DNA from: Pseudomonas koreensis
GTDB taxonomy: Bacteria; Pseudomonadota; Gammaproteobacteria; Pseudomonadales; Pseudomonadaceae
Direction of reading: 5' to 3'
Length of the DNA: 64,000 nt
NCBI RefSeq assembly: GCF_024169245.1
Contig: NZ_JALJWP010000001.1
Coordinates: forward strand, 1,178,001-1,242,000
Position 1 is the stretch's first letter, and each line of letters begins with the position of its first letter. Shown one piece after another: positions 19,688 to 30,279 of the stretch. The notes under the pieces were generated by a model. That model was given only the letters and a program-made list of their open reading frames with translations, did not search any database and was not told the origin of the DNA. The position numbers and the translations under genes are program-made.

Positions 19688-19712
19688 GACGGGCGCATCC
19701 CCTGCGCCCGTC
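19688..19712 (+). terminator. Terminator-like hairpin after the symporter gene
   Basis: A perfect 10-bp stem (GACGGGCGCA / TGCGCCCGTC, loop TCCCC) lies 9 bp after the stop codon. There is no proper T run, so termination may be partial. Confidence 0.55.
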
Positions 19713-19733
19713 GGTTATTGTGATGCAATAACC

Positions 19734-19821
19734 TGTAGGAGTGAGCCTGCTCGCGATAGCGATTGGTCAGTTTCATTTGATTAACTGACACGACGCCATC
19801 GCGAGCAGGCTCGCCCCCACA
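19734..19821. repeat. REPIN between the symporter and asparaginase genes
   Basis: TGTAGGAGTGAGCCTGCTCG is paired with an inverse unit ending CTCGCCCCCACA. The two arms carry different variants of the REP end. Confidence 0.88.
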
Positions 19822-19847
19822 GGGCCCTCATCGTTTCGGAGAATCCT

Positions 19848-20852
19848 ATGAGTTCGTCGACCTATCCCGCCGCTCAACACGTCATGGTGCTTTACACAGG
19901 TGGCACCATCGGCATGCAGGCCAGCGCCAACGGCCTGGCCCCGGCGTCCGGTTTCGAAGCGCGGATGCGTGACTACCTGCACAGCCAGCCTGAGCTGGTG
20001 GTGCCGCAGTGGCAATTTCGCGAGATGTCGCCGCTGATCGACAGCGCCAACATGACCCCGGCCTACTGGCAGCAACTGCGCGAAGCGGTGGTCGATGCCG
20101 TGGACGGGCAAGGCTGCGACAGCGTGCTGATCCTGCACGGTACCGACACCCTGGCCTATAGCGCCGCGGCGATGAGTTTCCAGCTGCTCGGCCTGCACGC
20201 CCGTGTGTGCTTCACCGGTTCGATGCTGCCGGCAGGCGTGACCGACAGCGATGCCTGGGAAAACCTCGGCGGCGCGCTGGTCGCCCTCGGCCAAGGCCTG
20301 GCGCCGGGCGTGCATCTGTACTTTCACGGCGAACTGCTTGCGCCGACCCGTTGCGCGAAAGTGCGCAGTCTTGGCCGTCATCCGTTCAAACGCCTGGAGC
20401 GTCAGGGCGGCGGCGTGAAAGCGCCTTCGATTCCAGCCGCACTGAACTACAACCAGCCCAGGCAACTGGCCAAGGTTGCGGTGTTGCCGTTGTTCCCCGG
20501 CATCAGCGCCGAAGTCCTCGACGGCCTGCTCGACAGCGGCGTTCAAGGTCTGGTGCTGGAGTGCTATGGCAGCGGTACCGGGCCGAGCGATAACCCAGAG
20601 TTCCTCGCCAGCCTTGGCCGCGCGCGGGACAACGGCGTGGTGGTCGTGGCCGTCACACAGTGCCATGAGGGCGGCGTTGAGCTGGATGTCTACGAGGCTG
20701 GCAGCCGTTTGCGCGGTGTTGGCGTGTTGTCCGGTGGCGGAATGACCCGTGAGGCAGCGTTCGGCAAGTTGCATGGTTTGCTGGGTGCCGGGCTGGAAAA
20801 TGTTGAAGTGCGTCGGCTGATCGAACTGGATTTGTGTGGTGAGCTGATCTGA
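19848..20852 (+). CDS. L-asparaginase, cytoplasmic type
   Basis: This 334-residue asparaginase hydrolyses L-asparagine to aspartate and ammonia. Both catalytic threonine motifs are visible: VLYTGGTIGMQ near residue 16 and ILHGTDTLAYSAAAM near residue 98. There is no signal peptide, so it is probably the cytoplasmic type. Aspartate produced could feed AspA, encoded 2 kb upstream. It lies between two REPINs as a single-gene unit. Substrate preference (asparagine or glutamine) cannot be told from the motifs. Confidence 0.92.
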   Translation: MSSSTYPAAQHVMVLYTGGTIGMQASANGLAPASGFEARMRDYLHSQPELVVPQWQFREMSPLIDSANMTPAYWQQLREAVVDAVDGQGCDSVLILHGTDTLAYSAAAMSFQLLGLHARVCFTGSMLPAGVTDSDAWENLGGALVALGQGLAPGVHLYFHGELLAPTRCAKVRSLGRHPFKRLERQGGGVKAPSIPAALNYNQPRQLAKVAVLPLFPGISAEVLDGLLDSGVQGLVLECYGSGTGPSDNPEFLASLGRARDNGVVVVAVTQCHEGGVELDVYEAGSRLRGVGVLSGGGMTREAAFGKLHGLLGAGLENVEVRRLIELDLCGELI

Positions 20853-20867
20853 CACTCCGCAAAACCC

Positions 20868-20957
20868 TGTAGGAGTGAGCCTGCTCGCGATGGCGGTGTG
20901 TCAGTCGCCATAAATGTTTATTGATACATTGCTATCGCGAGCAGGCTCACTCCTACA
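20868..20957. repeat. REPIN after the asparaginase gene
   Basis: TGTAGGAGTGAGCCTGCTCG and an exact inverse unit ending CTCACTCCTACA flank a roughly 40-bp loop. Confidence 0.9.
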
Positions 20958-21018
20958 TTTCGATCTCGTACGGCATGCAATTTGCTGCGTTCCAGCCACC
21001 CCCAGGCTGGAAGATCCC

Positions 21019-22014
21019 ATGCTCCACTCCCACCTCACCACCCTCAACGCGGTCTCGCTGATCCTCAACACGTTCAAGGCCGAAGGCCTGTCGAGCGAGG
21101 CATTGCTGGCAGGCAGCGGCATTGTTGCGGCGGATCTGCAGCGTGCCGATACGCGCATCACCACCCATCAGGAGATGCAGGTCTGCACCAACGCGGTCGC
21201 GCTCAAGCGTGACATCGGCCTCGAATTGGGCCGGCGCATGCATGTGTCCTGTTACGGCATGCTCGGTTACGCCCTGCTGACCTGTGCCACCTTCGGTGAC
21301 GCTTTGCGTCTGGCGATCCGTTATCCGGCGCTATTGGGCACGCTGTTCGAACTGAGCCTGGAAGACGATGGCGAGCAGGTCTGGTTCGTCGCCGCCGATT
21401 ACCGCGAAAGCCCGGCCATGGCGGTGTTCAACGCCGAGTTTTGCCTGGTGTCGCTGAAAGTCATCTGCGACGACTTGCTCGGCCATCGGTTGCCGCTGCG
21501 CGCTACGCGCTTCGAACATGCCGCGCCGGACTATCGCGACAGCTATGCCGAACCTTTCAACTCGCCGCTGCATTTCTTAGCCAAAGACAATGCGTTCGCC
21601 TTCGACCGCCATTGGCTCGATCAGCCGTTGCCACTGGCCGACGCCATTACCCATCAGGCCATGGCCGAACGCTGCCGCAAGCAGAATCTGGAGTTCACCG
21701 GACGTCAGGCCTGGCTGGGGCGGATTCGTAAGTTGCTCAGCGCGCAGTTGAACGCTGCGCCGGGGCTCGAAGGCCTTGCGCAGCAAATGAAATGCTCGCC
21801 GCGGACCTTGCGCCGACATTTGAAAGACATGGGCAGCAGCTACCAGGAACTGCTCGATGAACTGCGCTTCGAGCGGGCCAAACAGATGTTGTGCGAGGAT
21901 CAGTTGCCGATCTATCGGATCGCCGAAACGCTGGGCTTCAGCGAGACCGCGAGTTTCCGCCATGCGTTTGTGCGCTGGAGCGGCGTGGCGCCGAGTCAGT
22001 TTCGCCCGCATTGA
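21019..22014 (+). CDS. AraC family transcriptional regulator
   Basis: This 331-residue regulator has an N-terminal sensory domain of the arabinose-binding-like type (residues about 20-200, with the HVSCYGMLGYALLTCATFGDAL segment) and a C-terminal AraC double helix-turn-helix (LAQQMKCSPRTLRRHLKDMGSSY ... IAETLGFSETASFRHAFVRWSGVAPSQFR). The ATG at 21019 was used; the upstream in-frame region overlaps a REPIN. It is followed by a histone-deacetylase-like amidohydrolase gene on the same strand, which it may control. The inducer is unknown. Confidence 0.87.
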   Translation: MLHSHLTTLNAVSLILNTFKAEGLSSEALLAGSGIVAADLQRADTRITTHQEMQVCTNAVALKRDIGLELGRRMHVSCYGMLGYALLTCATFGDALRLAIRYPALLGTLFELSLEDDGEQVWFVAADYRESPAMAVFNAEFCLVSLKVICDDLLGHRLPLRATRFEHAAPDYRDSYAEPFNSPLHFLAKDNAFAFDRHWLDQPLPLADAITHQAMAERCRKQNLEFTGRQAWLGRIRKLLSAQLNAAPGLEGLAQQMKCSPRTLRRHLKDMGSSYQELLDELRFERAKQMLCEDQLPIYRIAETLGFSETASFRHAFVRWSGVAPSQFRPH

Positions 22015-22023
22015 TGCTCCCCC

Positions 22024-22112
22024 TCTAGGAGTGAGCTTGCTCGCGATAGCCATTTATCATCCAACGCTTCGGGCGGCCGACAGACCGGTGTCGCGAGCAG
22101 GCTCACTCCTGC
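22024..22112. repeat. REPIN between the AraC and amidohydrolase genes (degenerate ends)
   Basis: CTAGGAGTGAGCTTGCTCGC pairs with GCGAGCAGGCTCACTCCTGC. Both outer ends carry substitutions relative to other copies. Confidence 0.8.
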
Positions 22113-22271
22113 AAGGGTTCGTATTCCATGCCTGGACCCGCGTTATCAAGGGGCGAATTGCGGACACAGGTTTCGGCCATATCGATCCCCTTTTGGCCGC
22201 ACCCGACGTTCTCCGATTCACTTCGCGCCGCAACACTGATGCAACCGAATCAGCCCTGCGGAGAACAACAT

Positions 22272-23303
<1,032 letters not shown>

Positions 23304-23320
23304 CTGCGCAACTCTGCGAC

Positions 23321-23345
23321 GACCCGCACTCGCGGGTCTTTTTTT
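23321..23345 (+). terminator. Intrinsic terminator after the amidohydrolase gene
   Basis: A short perfect stem (GACCCGC / GCGGGTC with a 4-nt loop) is followed by seven T residues. Confidence 0.9.
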
Positions 23346-23434
23346 GCCCGCAAGATTTATCTACCGCACACCGCCACGAGGTGACCTCTACCTTGCCCTG
23401 ACATGAATCTCTATCGTCAGATCAGGAATTGCCC

Positions 23435-26400
23435 GTGCCCGACTTTCTCCAACCCAATACCGTTGATGTCGTGACTCAATTGATGACCGGCCCTTCATTG
23501 CGCGAGGTCGCCTCGAAAACGCTGAAACCGGCACTCAAGGAGTTGTACCCCTCGCTGGACATCGATCCGCAGCAAGCCATGGTGGTGACACCGTCCTGGG
23601 TCATTGAAAACCAGCGCATCGTCCCCGGCCGCGAGCAGATCGAATCACTGACCGATGCTCTGGTCCGGCTCTCGCTGAACGGAACCACTGTGACCTACCT
23701 CGATGCGGAGCATTTTCTGACGTTGCAGCCCGGCAAACTGGCCATCCAGATACCGGTGAAGATCGACGCCGTCGGCCGCCTGCTCAACGAACTCGCGCCC
23801 CTGATGTTCGTGTCCTTCAAAGAACAACATATCGCTTATTGGGGCGCATTCACCGCGGCGAATCAGCCACGCTGGCAGCAAATGTCGGACGCCCTGCGGA
23901 ACGTGTGGAACGTCGGCGCCCATCCCGGCTGGGATACCGATCAAGTGGCCATGGCCAAGGCCGTTTTCAAGGCTCCGGACAAGGAACAGCGCTTGCTCGC
24001 CGATCCCTACAAGACCCGTGCCTGCCTGATTGACCTCGATCAGAGCGAAGCCGCCGGCAAGGAAGGCAGGCACCTGACCTTGCTGGACAGCGCCGTAGTG
24101 ATCGGGACCGTCGGACAGCGCACGATGATCCTGACGTATTCAGTGATCCATGGCTTCCAGCAATTCGACTCGCTGGATGAGCTCGGCAAAGCATTGCCGC
24201 GCAAATACTGGCAACGCACCTCTGCCCACAAGCTCAAGTGGCGGCTGGTGGAACCGCAAGGCGACTTCTTCGATCATCAGGCCTGCACGCTGATCGCACT
24301 GGAAGGCGATGCTCTCGGCGAGATCAATTTCTTTGAAGAGCCATCGTTTGATCTGCTTTACCCTCACACCGGTCGCCCCCGGCAACCGCCACCCGCCATC
24401 AAATCCCATGTCGACCGTCTGCGCCCGATGCTGCCAGCCTGGCTGGACAACGCCGCGCCCGACGATCAGGCCACTTTCAGTCGTTATCTGCTGGACTTGA
24501 CGATACTGCAGCATGCAAACAAGGGCCGGTCGTTTCAGGCACAGGTCGCCAGTCTGCAAACCTTCACTCGAGAGGCCCTGACGCGGCAGATTCTCCAGGA
24601 CCACCCGACCGCGAGCGACGTGAAGGTCGATAACATCGAGATCAGCATCGCCAGTCTCGAGGTATGGGGCACGTTCGTCTTGCCGGGCCATATTCAAACC
24701 AGGAACCTGTCGCTGACCGAGCTCGCCCTGCAAAACCTGGCAGGTCTGCCGCTGGGCAATAAAACCGTGCGCTACAAGGACGACAGTGCACTGCCGGACT
24801 GGATGACCGTGGCTTATGTCGAGCAACTGGTGAGGAGCGTAGACATTGGCAAAACCTACCCTGCGCACTTGAAGAAGCTGCTGGTCGACGATGCCGTGCA
24901 GGCGGCTGCGTTGCAGACGCTCTACACCCGTCAGTTGGTCCTCGAACTGCCGCTGCTGGCACTGCAAAACAAGATCCGTGGCACAGCAGGTATTGATGAG
25001 CAGGGTTACCGATACGTCGTCGCCGCCCTCGACAACAGTGCCGAGGGGCGTCAGGTCGACGGGCAGGAAATCGTCATCCGGCCATTGGCGTTCGCAGCCC
25101 ATCGCATGAGCTCAGCGGTCGACACCGTGACCAACATGTTCATCATCGGCCCACGCGACGCCAGCAAAGGACCCTGTGTGCTTTATCGGCCACTGTTCGA
25201 CACCGCACTGATGCAGTACCCCAGTCATGCCAACCTGCTGTATTCGATCCGGCATTCGCGACAACTGCGTGAATCGGTACTGGCCTGGTTACCGGACGAT
25301 GTGCGATTCAACTACAGCCAATTCGTGTTTACCGCCAAATTGCCGTCGATCTGGACGATCCCGCAACTGTTGGTCAACCCGCTTGCCTCCCTGGATATGT
25401 CCGGCCCCGTTGCTCTGGGCACTGCCGTCCTCGAAGGCGACACTCTGGCGACCCTGCACACCACTAACGTTCAGGCTGTCATCACTCAAGCCGACCGCCA
25501 GTCCGTCTCCAATGCCGAATCACGTTGGGCCACGCTCAAAAGCGGCGGCTGGATGCTGTTCAATGCAGCATTGCCGTTTCTGGGTCGCAGTGTCGGCACG
25601 GCGGCATGGATCTGGCAGATCATGGACGACTTGCAGGAGATCAGCGACGTCGCCAATCAAGAGTCCGGCAAGTTTGCCTGGACGGCGCTGGCCGATATTT
25701 TCCTCGCGCTGGGCATGGTGCTCGCTCATCGCGCGGCGGTGGGCGACACGCCCCCCGCCGAATCGGCCTTTGTCGAATCAGAGCAAGCGCCGCCGACAAC
25801 AACCCCGCGTCCTGCGCCGGTCAAACCGCTGCGCTTGCCGGACATCACCAACACCGAACTGCCCGCTGCCCATGAGTCCTCTGTCAACGCCATGGCCGCG
25901 CTGATGCGCTCGCCCCTGGCGCTGGCATCCTTGCTGGATCGTTTCATGGTCGCCAAACCCGAAGGGCTCGCTGAAGCCGCCAGCACCGGTCGGCATCAGC
26001 ACCTGTATGCAGATCAGAACAAGTGGTATGCGCCGGTCGGCAAACGCTGGTTTGAAGTGGAGATCAATGACAACGAAGACGTGCAGATCATCGACTCGCG
26101 TCAGCAACCGCCACGGGCAGGTCCTTTGCTGAGCCGAACCCGAGGCGGTCAATGGATCATCGACATGCGCTTGCGTCTGCGCGGAGGCGGGCTGCGCAAT
26201 CGGCGCAAGGAAGCCAAGAGCAAAAACGACAGGCAGGCGAAAAAGCTGGGCGTCGAACTCCACGCTTTCGACCTGACCATGGAGGACAAACAGACCCGAC
26301 TCGATCAGGCCCACAGCGCAATGCTCAATGCCCAGCCACAAGACCTTGCCGCGGCACGCCAAGCCTATCTGGACACCCTCGATGCGCAAAACAGCGACTA

Positions 26401-28042
26401 CGGCGCGAACATCGAGAAAATCAAGGCATTGAACCTCCTGCAGGACATACCCAACTACCGCACGACAATGATCCAGCGGCTGGAGATGCAGCTGTTTCTT
26501 GGCCAGGAATGGCTTAGCCAGCATTCCACCGACTACCAGGCCAATGTAGCGAAGGCGATGGCGATGATTGCGCAGGACCCCCGCGTCGAGCGACAGGCCT
26601 TTGTCCAGACCTGTGAACAAATGACCGATCAGACCCAGAGCATCATCGACAAGATCGAGTCGGCGCATAGCCGCTTTGGGGAGCTCGAACTGCTTGGCAA
26701 AGACGCCGTAGAAACCCTTGCCACTTATCGAAAGGCGCTGCCGACCTACGATTTGAATGATCTCAAACTGCTGCAGATCAGCTTTGGTCAGGAGATTTGC
26801 ATCAAGCCCGGCGAAACAGCGAAGCGCGCCGATGCGCAGCAGACACTGGAACGTCTTATTGAAGACGCTGCGCTGAATATTCAGAGTTCGCTGAATCTGA
26901 CTGCCGACGAGAGCCTCAGTAATCTGCGCGAACGAATCGACGCCCTGAGCAACGTCTCGCAGCAATTTACCTCTGTGGATCAACGCTTTGCCGATTTCGC
27001 CGCGGAGTTTCCCGAGCAGATTCAGACCGCTCGACTGGGGCACGTGCGCACTCGAGTGATGGAGTTCAAGGCCCAAACAGACAGGCGGCTGGCCGATCTG
27101 TTACGTAACAAACACTTGCTCGATCCACAGCCCGGCCCGTCGAGACCTTCTTCAGGCTCTGCCTCCAACCGAAAAATCATCAAGACCCGATTCAAAGGCA
27201 CCCTGGTCGGCGAACGAAAAAAGAGTATTGATGGCCAGGACACCGATCTGGTCGAAGTGCGCAGCGAGCTGACCGGGGTGATCGCCACGTTTCATGAGAA
27301 GTCACCGGGGGAATGGGTCGAACACGGCAAGACGCAATCGACACCTGCCGGGGCGAGGCCGAATCTTAAAAAAAGCATCGAGCAGGCGCAGGCTCTGATC
27401 GATGACCTGCCCGCATTCGAACAGCTTACCCAGGCCCGCATCAAACGCGCCCAACGACTTCCGGTGGAGATTGAAGAGGCCTATCACAAATACGCTGCTC
27501 GCCTGCGCAAGGCAAACGCTGCAATCGATGAAGCGCTGACGGTCAGCAATCTCACTGCCGGCTCGTCGCCCGGGACGGAAACCCTCGGTCACACCCTCAC
27601 CGAAACCGCGAACCGCCTCTACAAGAAAGGCACCAGCCTGCGCAGTCAAATGATCAAACAGCAACCTCCGACGGCAGCGGGGGTCGAGTGGCTGAAAAAC
27701 CAGGGCGAGGTCCAGATCACCAAAACCGTTACTCGACGCAAGCTGAGCAAACACGCCAACGACTTCCTCGACGAATATGAAGTACGCGACGCGAAAACCA
27801 GGCAAGTACTGTGCTATGCGCATTTTCACTATCCCAGTGTCGATGCACCGCTGACACCCATCGGCGCCGCACATATGAAAACCGTGGCACAGCGTCGCCT
27901 CGGCGGTGCGCACGACCTGCGCGGCCTTAATAATCAGCAGGTGATCGAAATTCATCGCAGCGAGATTCTTTCAAGTCAGCTGGCCGAAACCGTATTCTTC
28001 ACGGCCGCCACACCTGTTGTAACCGAGTCAGCGCCGCTTTGA
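23435..28042 (+). CDS. Giant DUF6543 / dermonecrotic-toxin-like protein
   Basis: This 1535-residue protein resembles the large Pseudomonas proteins annotated as dermonecrotic-toxin-like (DUF6543). The GTG at 23435 is preferred because AGGAA ends 6 bp before it; a TTG lies two codons upstream. There is no signal peptide. Residues 1 to about 700 are mixed-fold. Two hydrophobic segments follow, near 703-727 (GWMLFNAALPFLG...WIW) and 746-770 (FAWTALADIFLALGMVLAH), like a membrane-insertion hairpin. A charged helical stretch at about 920-1230 precedes a Pro/Ser-rich linker, a helical part and a compact C-terminal domain (from about 1465, HFHYPSVDAPLTPIGAAHMKT). No catalytic motif was recognised. 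It is monocistronic, with a terminator upstream, and its 3' end overlaps the convergent MocR gene by 44 bp. Confidence 0.7.
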   Translation: MPDFLQPNTVDVVTQLMTGPSLREVASKTLKPALKELYPSLDIDPQQAMVVTPSWVIENQRIVPGREQIESLTDALVRLSLNGTTVTYLDAEHFLTLQPGKLAIQIPVKIDAVGRLLNELAPLMFVSFKEQHIAYWGAFTAANQPRWQQMSDALRNVWNVGAHPGWDTDQVAMAKAVFKAPDKEQRLLADPYKTRACLIDLDQSEAAGKEGRHLTLLDSAVVIGTVGQRTMILTYSVIHGFQQFDSLDELGKALPRKYWQRTSAHKLKWRLVEPQGDFFDHQACTLIALEGDALGEINFFEEPSFDLLYPHTGRPRQPPPAIKSHVDRLRPMLPAWLDNAAPDDQATFSRYLLDLTILQHANKGRSFQAQVASLQTFTREALTRQILQDHPTASDVKVDNIEISIASLEVWGTFVLPGHIQTRNLSLTELALQNLAGLPLGNKTVRYKDDSALPDWMTVAYVEQLVRSVDIGKTYPAHLKKLLVDDAVQAAALQTLYTRQLVLELPLLALQNKIRGTAGIDEQGYRYVVAALDNSAEGRQVDGQEIVIRPLAFAAHRMSSAVDTVTNMFIIGPRDASKGPCVLYRPLFDTALMQYPSHANLLYSIRHSRQLRESVLAWLPDDVRFNYSQFVFTAKLPSIWTIPQLLVNPLASLDMSGPVALGTAVLEGDTLATLHTTNVQAVITQADRQSVSNAESRWATLKSGGWMLFNAALPFLGRSVGTAAWIWQIMDDLQEISDVANQESGKFAWTALADIFLALGMVLAHRAAVGDTPPAESAFVESEQAPPTTTPRPAPVKPLRLPDITNTELPAAHESSVNAMAALMRSPLALASLLDRFMVAKPEGLAEAASTGRHQHLYADQNKWYAPVGKRWFEVEINDNEDVQIIDSRQQPPRAGPLLSRTRGGQWIIDMRLRLRGGGLRNRRKEAKSKNDRQAKKLGVELHAFDLTMEDKQTRLDQAHSAMLNAQPQDLAAARQAYLDTLDAQNSDYGANIEKIKALNLLQDIPNYRTTMIQRLEMQLFLGQEWLSQHSTDYQANVAKAMAMIAQDPRVERQAFVQTCEQMTDQTQSIIDKIESAHSRFGELELLGKDAVETLATYRKALPTYDLNDLKLLQISFGQEICIKPGETAKRADAQQTLERLIEDAALNIQSSLNLTADESLSNLRERIDALSNVSQQFTSVDQRFADFAAEFPEQIQTARLGHVRTRVMEFKAQTDRRLADLLRNKHLLDPQPGPSRPSSGSASNRKIIKTRFKGTLVGERKKSIDGQDTDLVEVRSELTGVIATFHEKSPGEWVEHGKTQSTPAGARPNLKKSIEQAQALIDDLPAFEQLTQARIKRAQRLPVEIEEAYHKYAARLRKANAAIDEALTVSNLTAGSSPGTETLGHTLTETANRLYKKGTSLRSQMIKQQPPTAAGVEWLKNQGEVQITKTVTRRKLSKHANDFLDEYEVRDAKTRQVLCYAHFHYPSVDAPLTPIGAAHMKTVAQRRLGGAHDLRGLNNQQVIEIHRSEILSSQLAETVFFTAATPVVTESAPL

Positions 28043-29552
28043 TCGCAACCTCCGGCACAGCCGCAAAGCCCAGCACCAGACCGGCGCGCTGGTCGGGTGA
28101 CGTCAAAGAGTCGGGCAGCCAGTAATTGCTCAGCCCGTTGATTTCGACATCCACGCCGGCAGCCTGCTCGATCAACTGCTGCTCGCGTGCGATGCCGTCC
28201 ACCGCCACAGTCAGGTGCAATCCGGCAGAGACGGCAGGCAGAGGGCCCACACCGGGGATCTGCGCCGGCCAACCGTCTAGCAAGGTATTACGGCGGCTCA
28301 GCGCGGCACGCCGCATCCGGCGGATGTGCCGCTGAAAATGCCCGGCCGCCATGAACTCGGCCATCACTGCCTGGGTGCTGACTTCGGAATGCCGGACATC
28401 CACCGCCCGGCGCTGCGAGAACGCATCGACCAGGGCCGCAGGCAGCACCAGATAACCGAGGCGCAACGCCGGAAAAGCAACCTTGCCGAAGGTACCGACA
28501 TACAGCACTCGCCCTTGCCGATCGAGCGCCGCCAACGGCGCCAGCGGCGCACCGGTGTAGCGGTATTCGCCATCGTAATCATCTTCGACGATCCAGCCCT
28601 GGCTGCGCTCGGCCCAGGCGAGCAGTTCGAGGCGCCGCGCAAGGCTCATCACCACCCCGGTCGGGTACTGATGAGAAGGAGTCACATAGGCCACCCGACA
28701 GTCCCCGATGGTCGACAACGCCGAGCAGTCCATGCCCTCTGCGTCCACAGCAATACCGTGCAAGCGCGCCCCCGCCACCGCAAACGCATGCCCGGCCGCG
28801 CGATAGCCCGGATTCTCGATCGCGACGCCATCCCCCGGCTCGACCAGTAGCTGTGCACAAAGGCTGATGCCCTGCTGCGCACCGCTGGTGATCACAATTT
28901 GCTCAGCCGTGCAGTGCATGCCCCGTGAACTACGCAGATAGGCCGCGATCATGGTGCGCAGTCGCGCGTCACCGGCCGGATCGCCGTAACACAGTTGCTG
29001 CATATCCGGTTTGCGCCAGAAAGCCGCGTTCAGCCTGGCCCAGACCTCGAAAGGGAACAGATCGAACGCTGGAACGCCCACCCGAAATGCCCGCGGTGGA
29101 CCGCTCGGAGGTCGGGGCAAATGATGCTTTTCGATACGGGAAAATCCGCCACTGTGGATAACTCTGCTGGATGGATTCACAGGTAAATCCAACCAATTTG
29201 TGGATAAGGCTGTGGGTAAGCCTGTTGACAAGCCTGTGGATGAATTTGTGGATAGTTTTTCCTTCGGCGTGGTTCCCTGAGCCAATTGCGCGACATAGGT
29301 GCCGTCGCCCACGCGTCCTTCGATAAAGCCTTCGGCATACAACTGATCGTAGGCGCGCACCACGCTGTTGCGGGAAATTCCCAGGGCCGAGGCCAGGTCG
29401 CGGCTGGCCGGCAAGCGCGTGCCACTGACCAGACGTCCGTCGAGCACGCGTAGACGCAGGGCCTGATAGAGCTGGCGGCTCAAGCCCTGGTGCCGATCGA
29501 GCTCGATTCCGGCCGGATTGAACGGCATCGACAACATTGGCAGATCAGGCAT
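27999..29552 (-). CDS. MocR/PdxR-type GntR regulator with aminotransferase-like domain
   Basis: This 517-residue MocR-family regulator has an N-terminal GntR winged helix (LYQALRLRVLDGRLVSGTRLPASRDLASALGISRNSVVRAYDQL), a linker, and a fold-type I PLP domain. The PLP lysine is in LYVGTFGKVAFPALRLGYL, and the cofactor Asp segment reads IVEDDYDGEYRY. The ATG at 29552 was used; ATGs at 29582 and 29537 are alternatives. The linker is encoded by a 12-bp tandem repeat and reads LSTNSSTGLSTGLPTALSTN. It is divergent from a PaiB-like gene, its probable target. Confidence 0.9.
   Translation of the reverse strand: MPDLPMLSMPFNPAGIELDRHQGLSRQLYQALRLRVLDGRLVSGTRLPASRDLASALGISRNSVVRAYDQLYAEGFIEGRVGDGTYVAQLAQGTTPKEKLSTNSSTGLSTGLPTALSTNWLDLPVNPSSRVIHSGGFSRIEKHHLPRPPSGPPRAFRVGVPAFDLFPFEVWARLNAAFWRKPDMQQLCYGDPAGDARLRTMIAAYLRSSRGMHCTAEQIVITSGAQQGISLCAQLLVEPGDGVAIENPGYRAAGHAFAVAGARLHGIAVDAEGMDCSALSTIGDCRVAYVTPSHQYPTGVVMSLARRLELLAWAERSQGWIVEDDYDGEYRYTGAPLAPLAALDRQGRVLYVGTFGKVAFPALRLGYLVLPAALVDAFSQRRAVDVRHSEVSTQAVMAEFMAAGHFQRHIRRMRRAALSRRNTLLDGWPAQIPGVGPLPAVSAGLHLTVAVDGIAREQQLIEQAAGVDVEINGLSNYWLPDSLTSPDQRAGLVLGFAAVPEVAIKAALTRLQQVWRP
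29153..29258. repeat. 12-bp tandem repeat with DnaA-box-like cores inside the MocR gene
   Basis: Five consecutive 12-bp units begin at 29199, 29211, 29223, 29235 and 29247, with cores TGTGGATAA, TGTGGGTAA, TGTTGACAA, TGTGGATGA and TGTGGATAG. A further exact TGTGGATAA lies at 29153-29161. TGTGGATAA is the complement of TTATCCACA, the strong DnaA box. Translated, the array gives the Ser/Thr/Gly/Leu linker of the regulator. Confidence 0.85.
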
Positions 29553-29645
29553 GGCAAATGGACCTGTGAAATGGCTCGGCAATGGCTCTTACAACAGACC
29601 AATAGCCTGCCTAGGATGCAGGCATTCGCCAAGGAAAATCTGTCC

Positions 29646-30269
29646 ATGTACACACCACGCGCCTTTGCCATCGAAGACTTGTCCCAGCTGCACGAACTGA
29701 TCCTCGCCACGCGCCTGGCCATTCTCGTCAGCCATGGTGAGAGCGGACTGCAAGCCAGTCACGTGCCGGTGCTGCTGCATCGCGAACAAGGCGAATACGG
29801 CACGCTCTATGGGCATCTGGCCAAGGCCAATCCGCAGTGGAAAGACCTGCGTGACGGCGCCGAGGCCATGCTGATCTTTGCCGGCCCAGACGCCTACGTC
29901 AGCCCGGGCTTTTATCCGAGCAAAGCCGAACACGGCAAAGTCGTGCCGACCTGGAACTACATCGCCGTGCACGCCTATGGCCATGCCGAAACGTTCAGCG
30001 ATGGTGGGCGCCTGCTCGACATCGTCAGCACCCTCACCGACCGCCATGAAGCGGGCCGCGCTCAGCCGTGGTCGGTCAACGATGCACCAGCCGATTACAT
30101 CGACGGCATGCTCAAGGCCATCGTAGGTTTCGCCATTCCCATCGACCGCCTCGAAGGCAAACGCAAGCTCAGCCAGAACCGCAGCGCCGCAGACATTGCC
30201 GGCGTGCGCGAAGGCCTCGCCGCCAGCTCCGACGCCAACGATCAAACCCTCGCCCGCTTGATGCGCTAA
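29646..30269 (+). CDS. PaiB-like FMN-binding negative transcriptional regulator
   Basis: This 207-residue protein belongs to the PaiB family, a flavin-binding split-barrel group first described in Bacillus as a repressor of sporulation and protease genes. It begins MYTPRAFAIEDLSQLHELI and contains LYGHLAKANPQW, FAGPDAYVSPGFYPSK and VPTWNYIAVHAYG, all typical of the family. It is divergent from the MocR gene across 93 bp and is followed 10 bp later by a GNAT acetyltransferase gene. In Bacillus paiB is paired with the polyamine acetyltransferase gene paiA. Its role in Pseudomonas is not established. Confidence 0.88.
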   Translation: MYTPRAFAIEDLSQLHELILATRLAILVSHGESGLQASHVPVLLHREQGEYGTLYGHLAKANPQWKDLRDGAEAMLIFAGPDAYVSPGFYPSKAEHGKVVPTWNYIAVHAYGHAETFSDGGRLLDIVSTLTDRHEAGRAQPWSVNDAPADYIDGMLKAIVGFAIPIDRLEGKRKLSQNRSAADIAGVREGLAASSDANDQTLARLMR

Positions 30270-30279
30270 GGAAATCACC

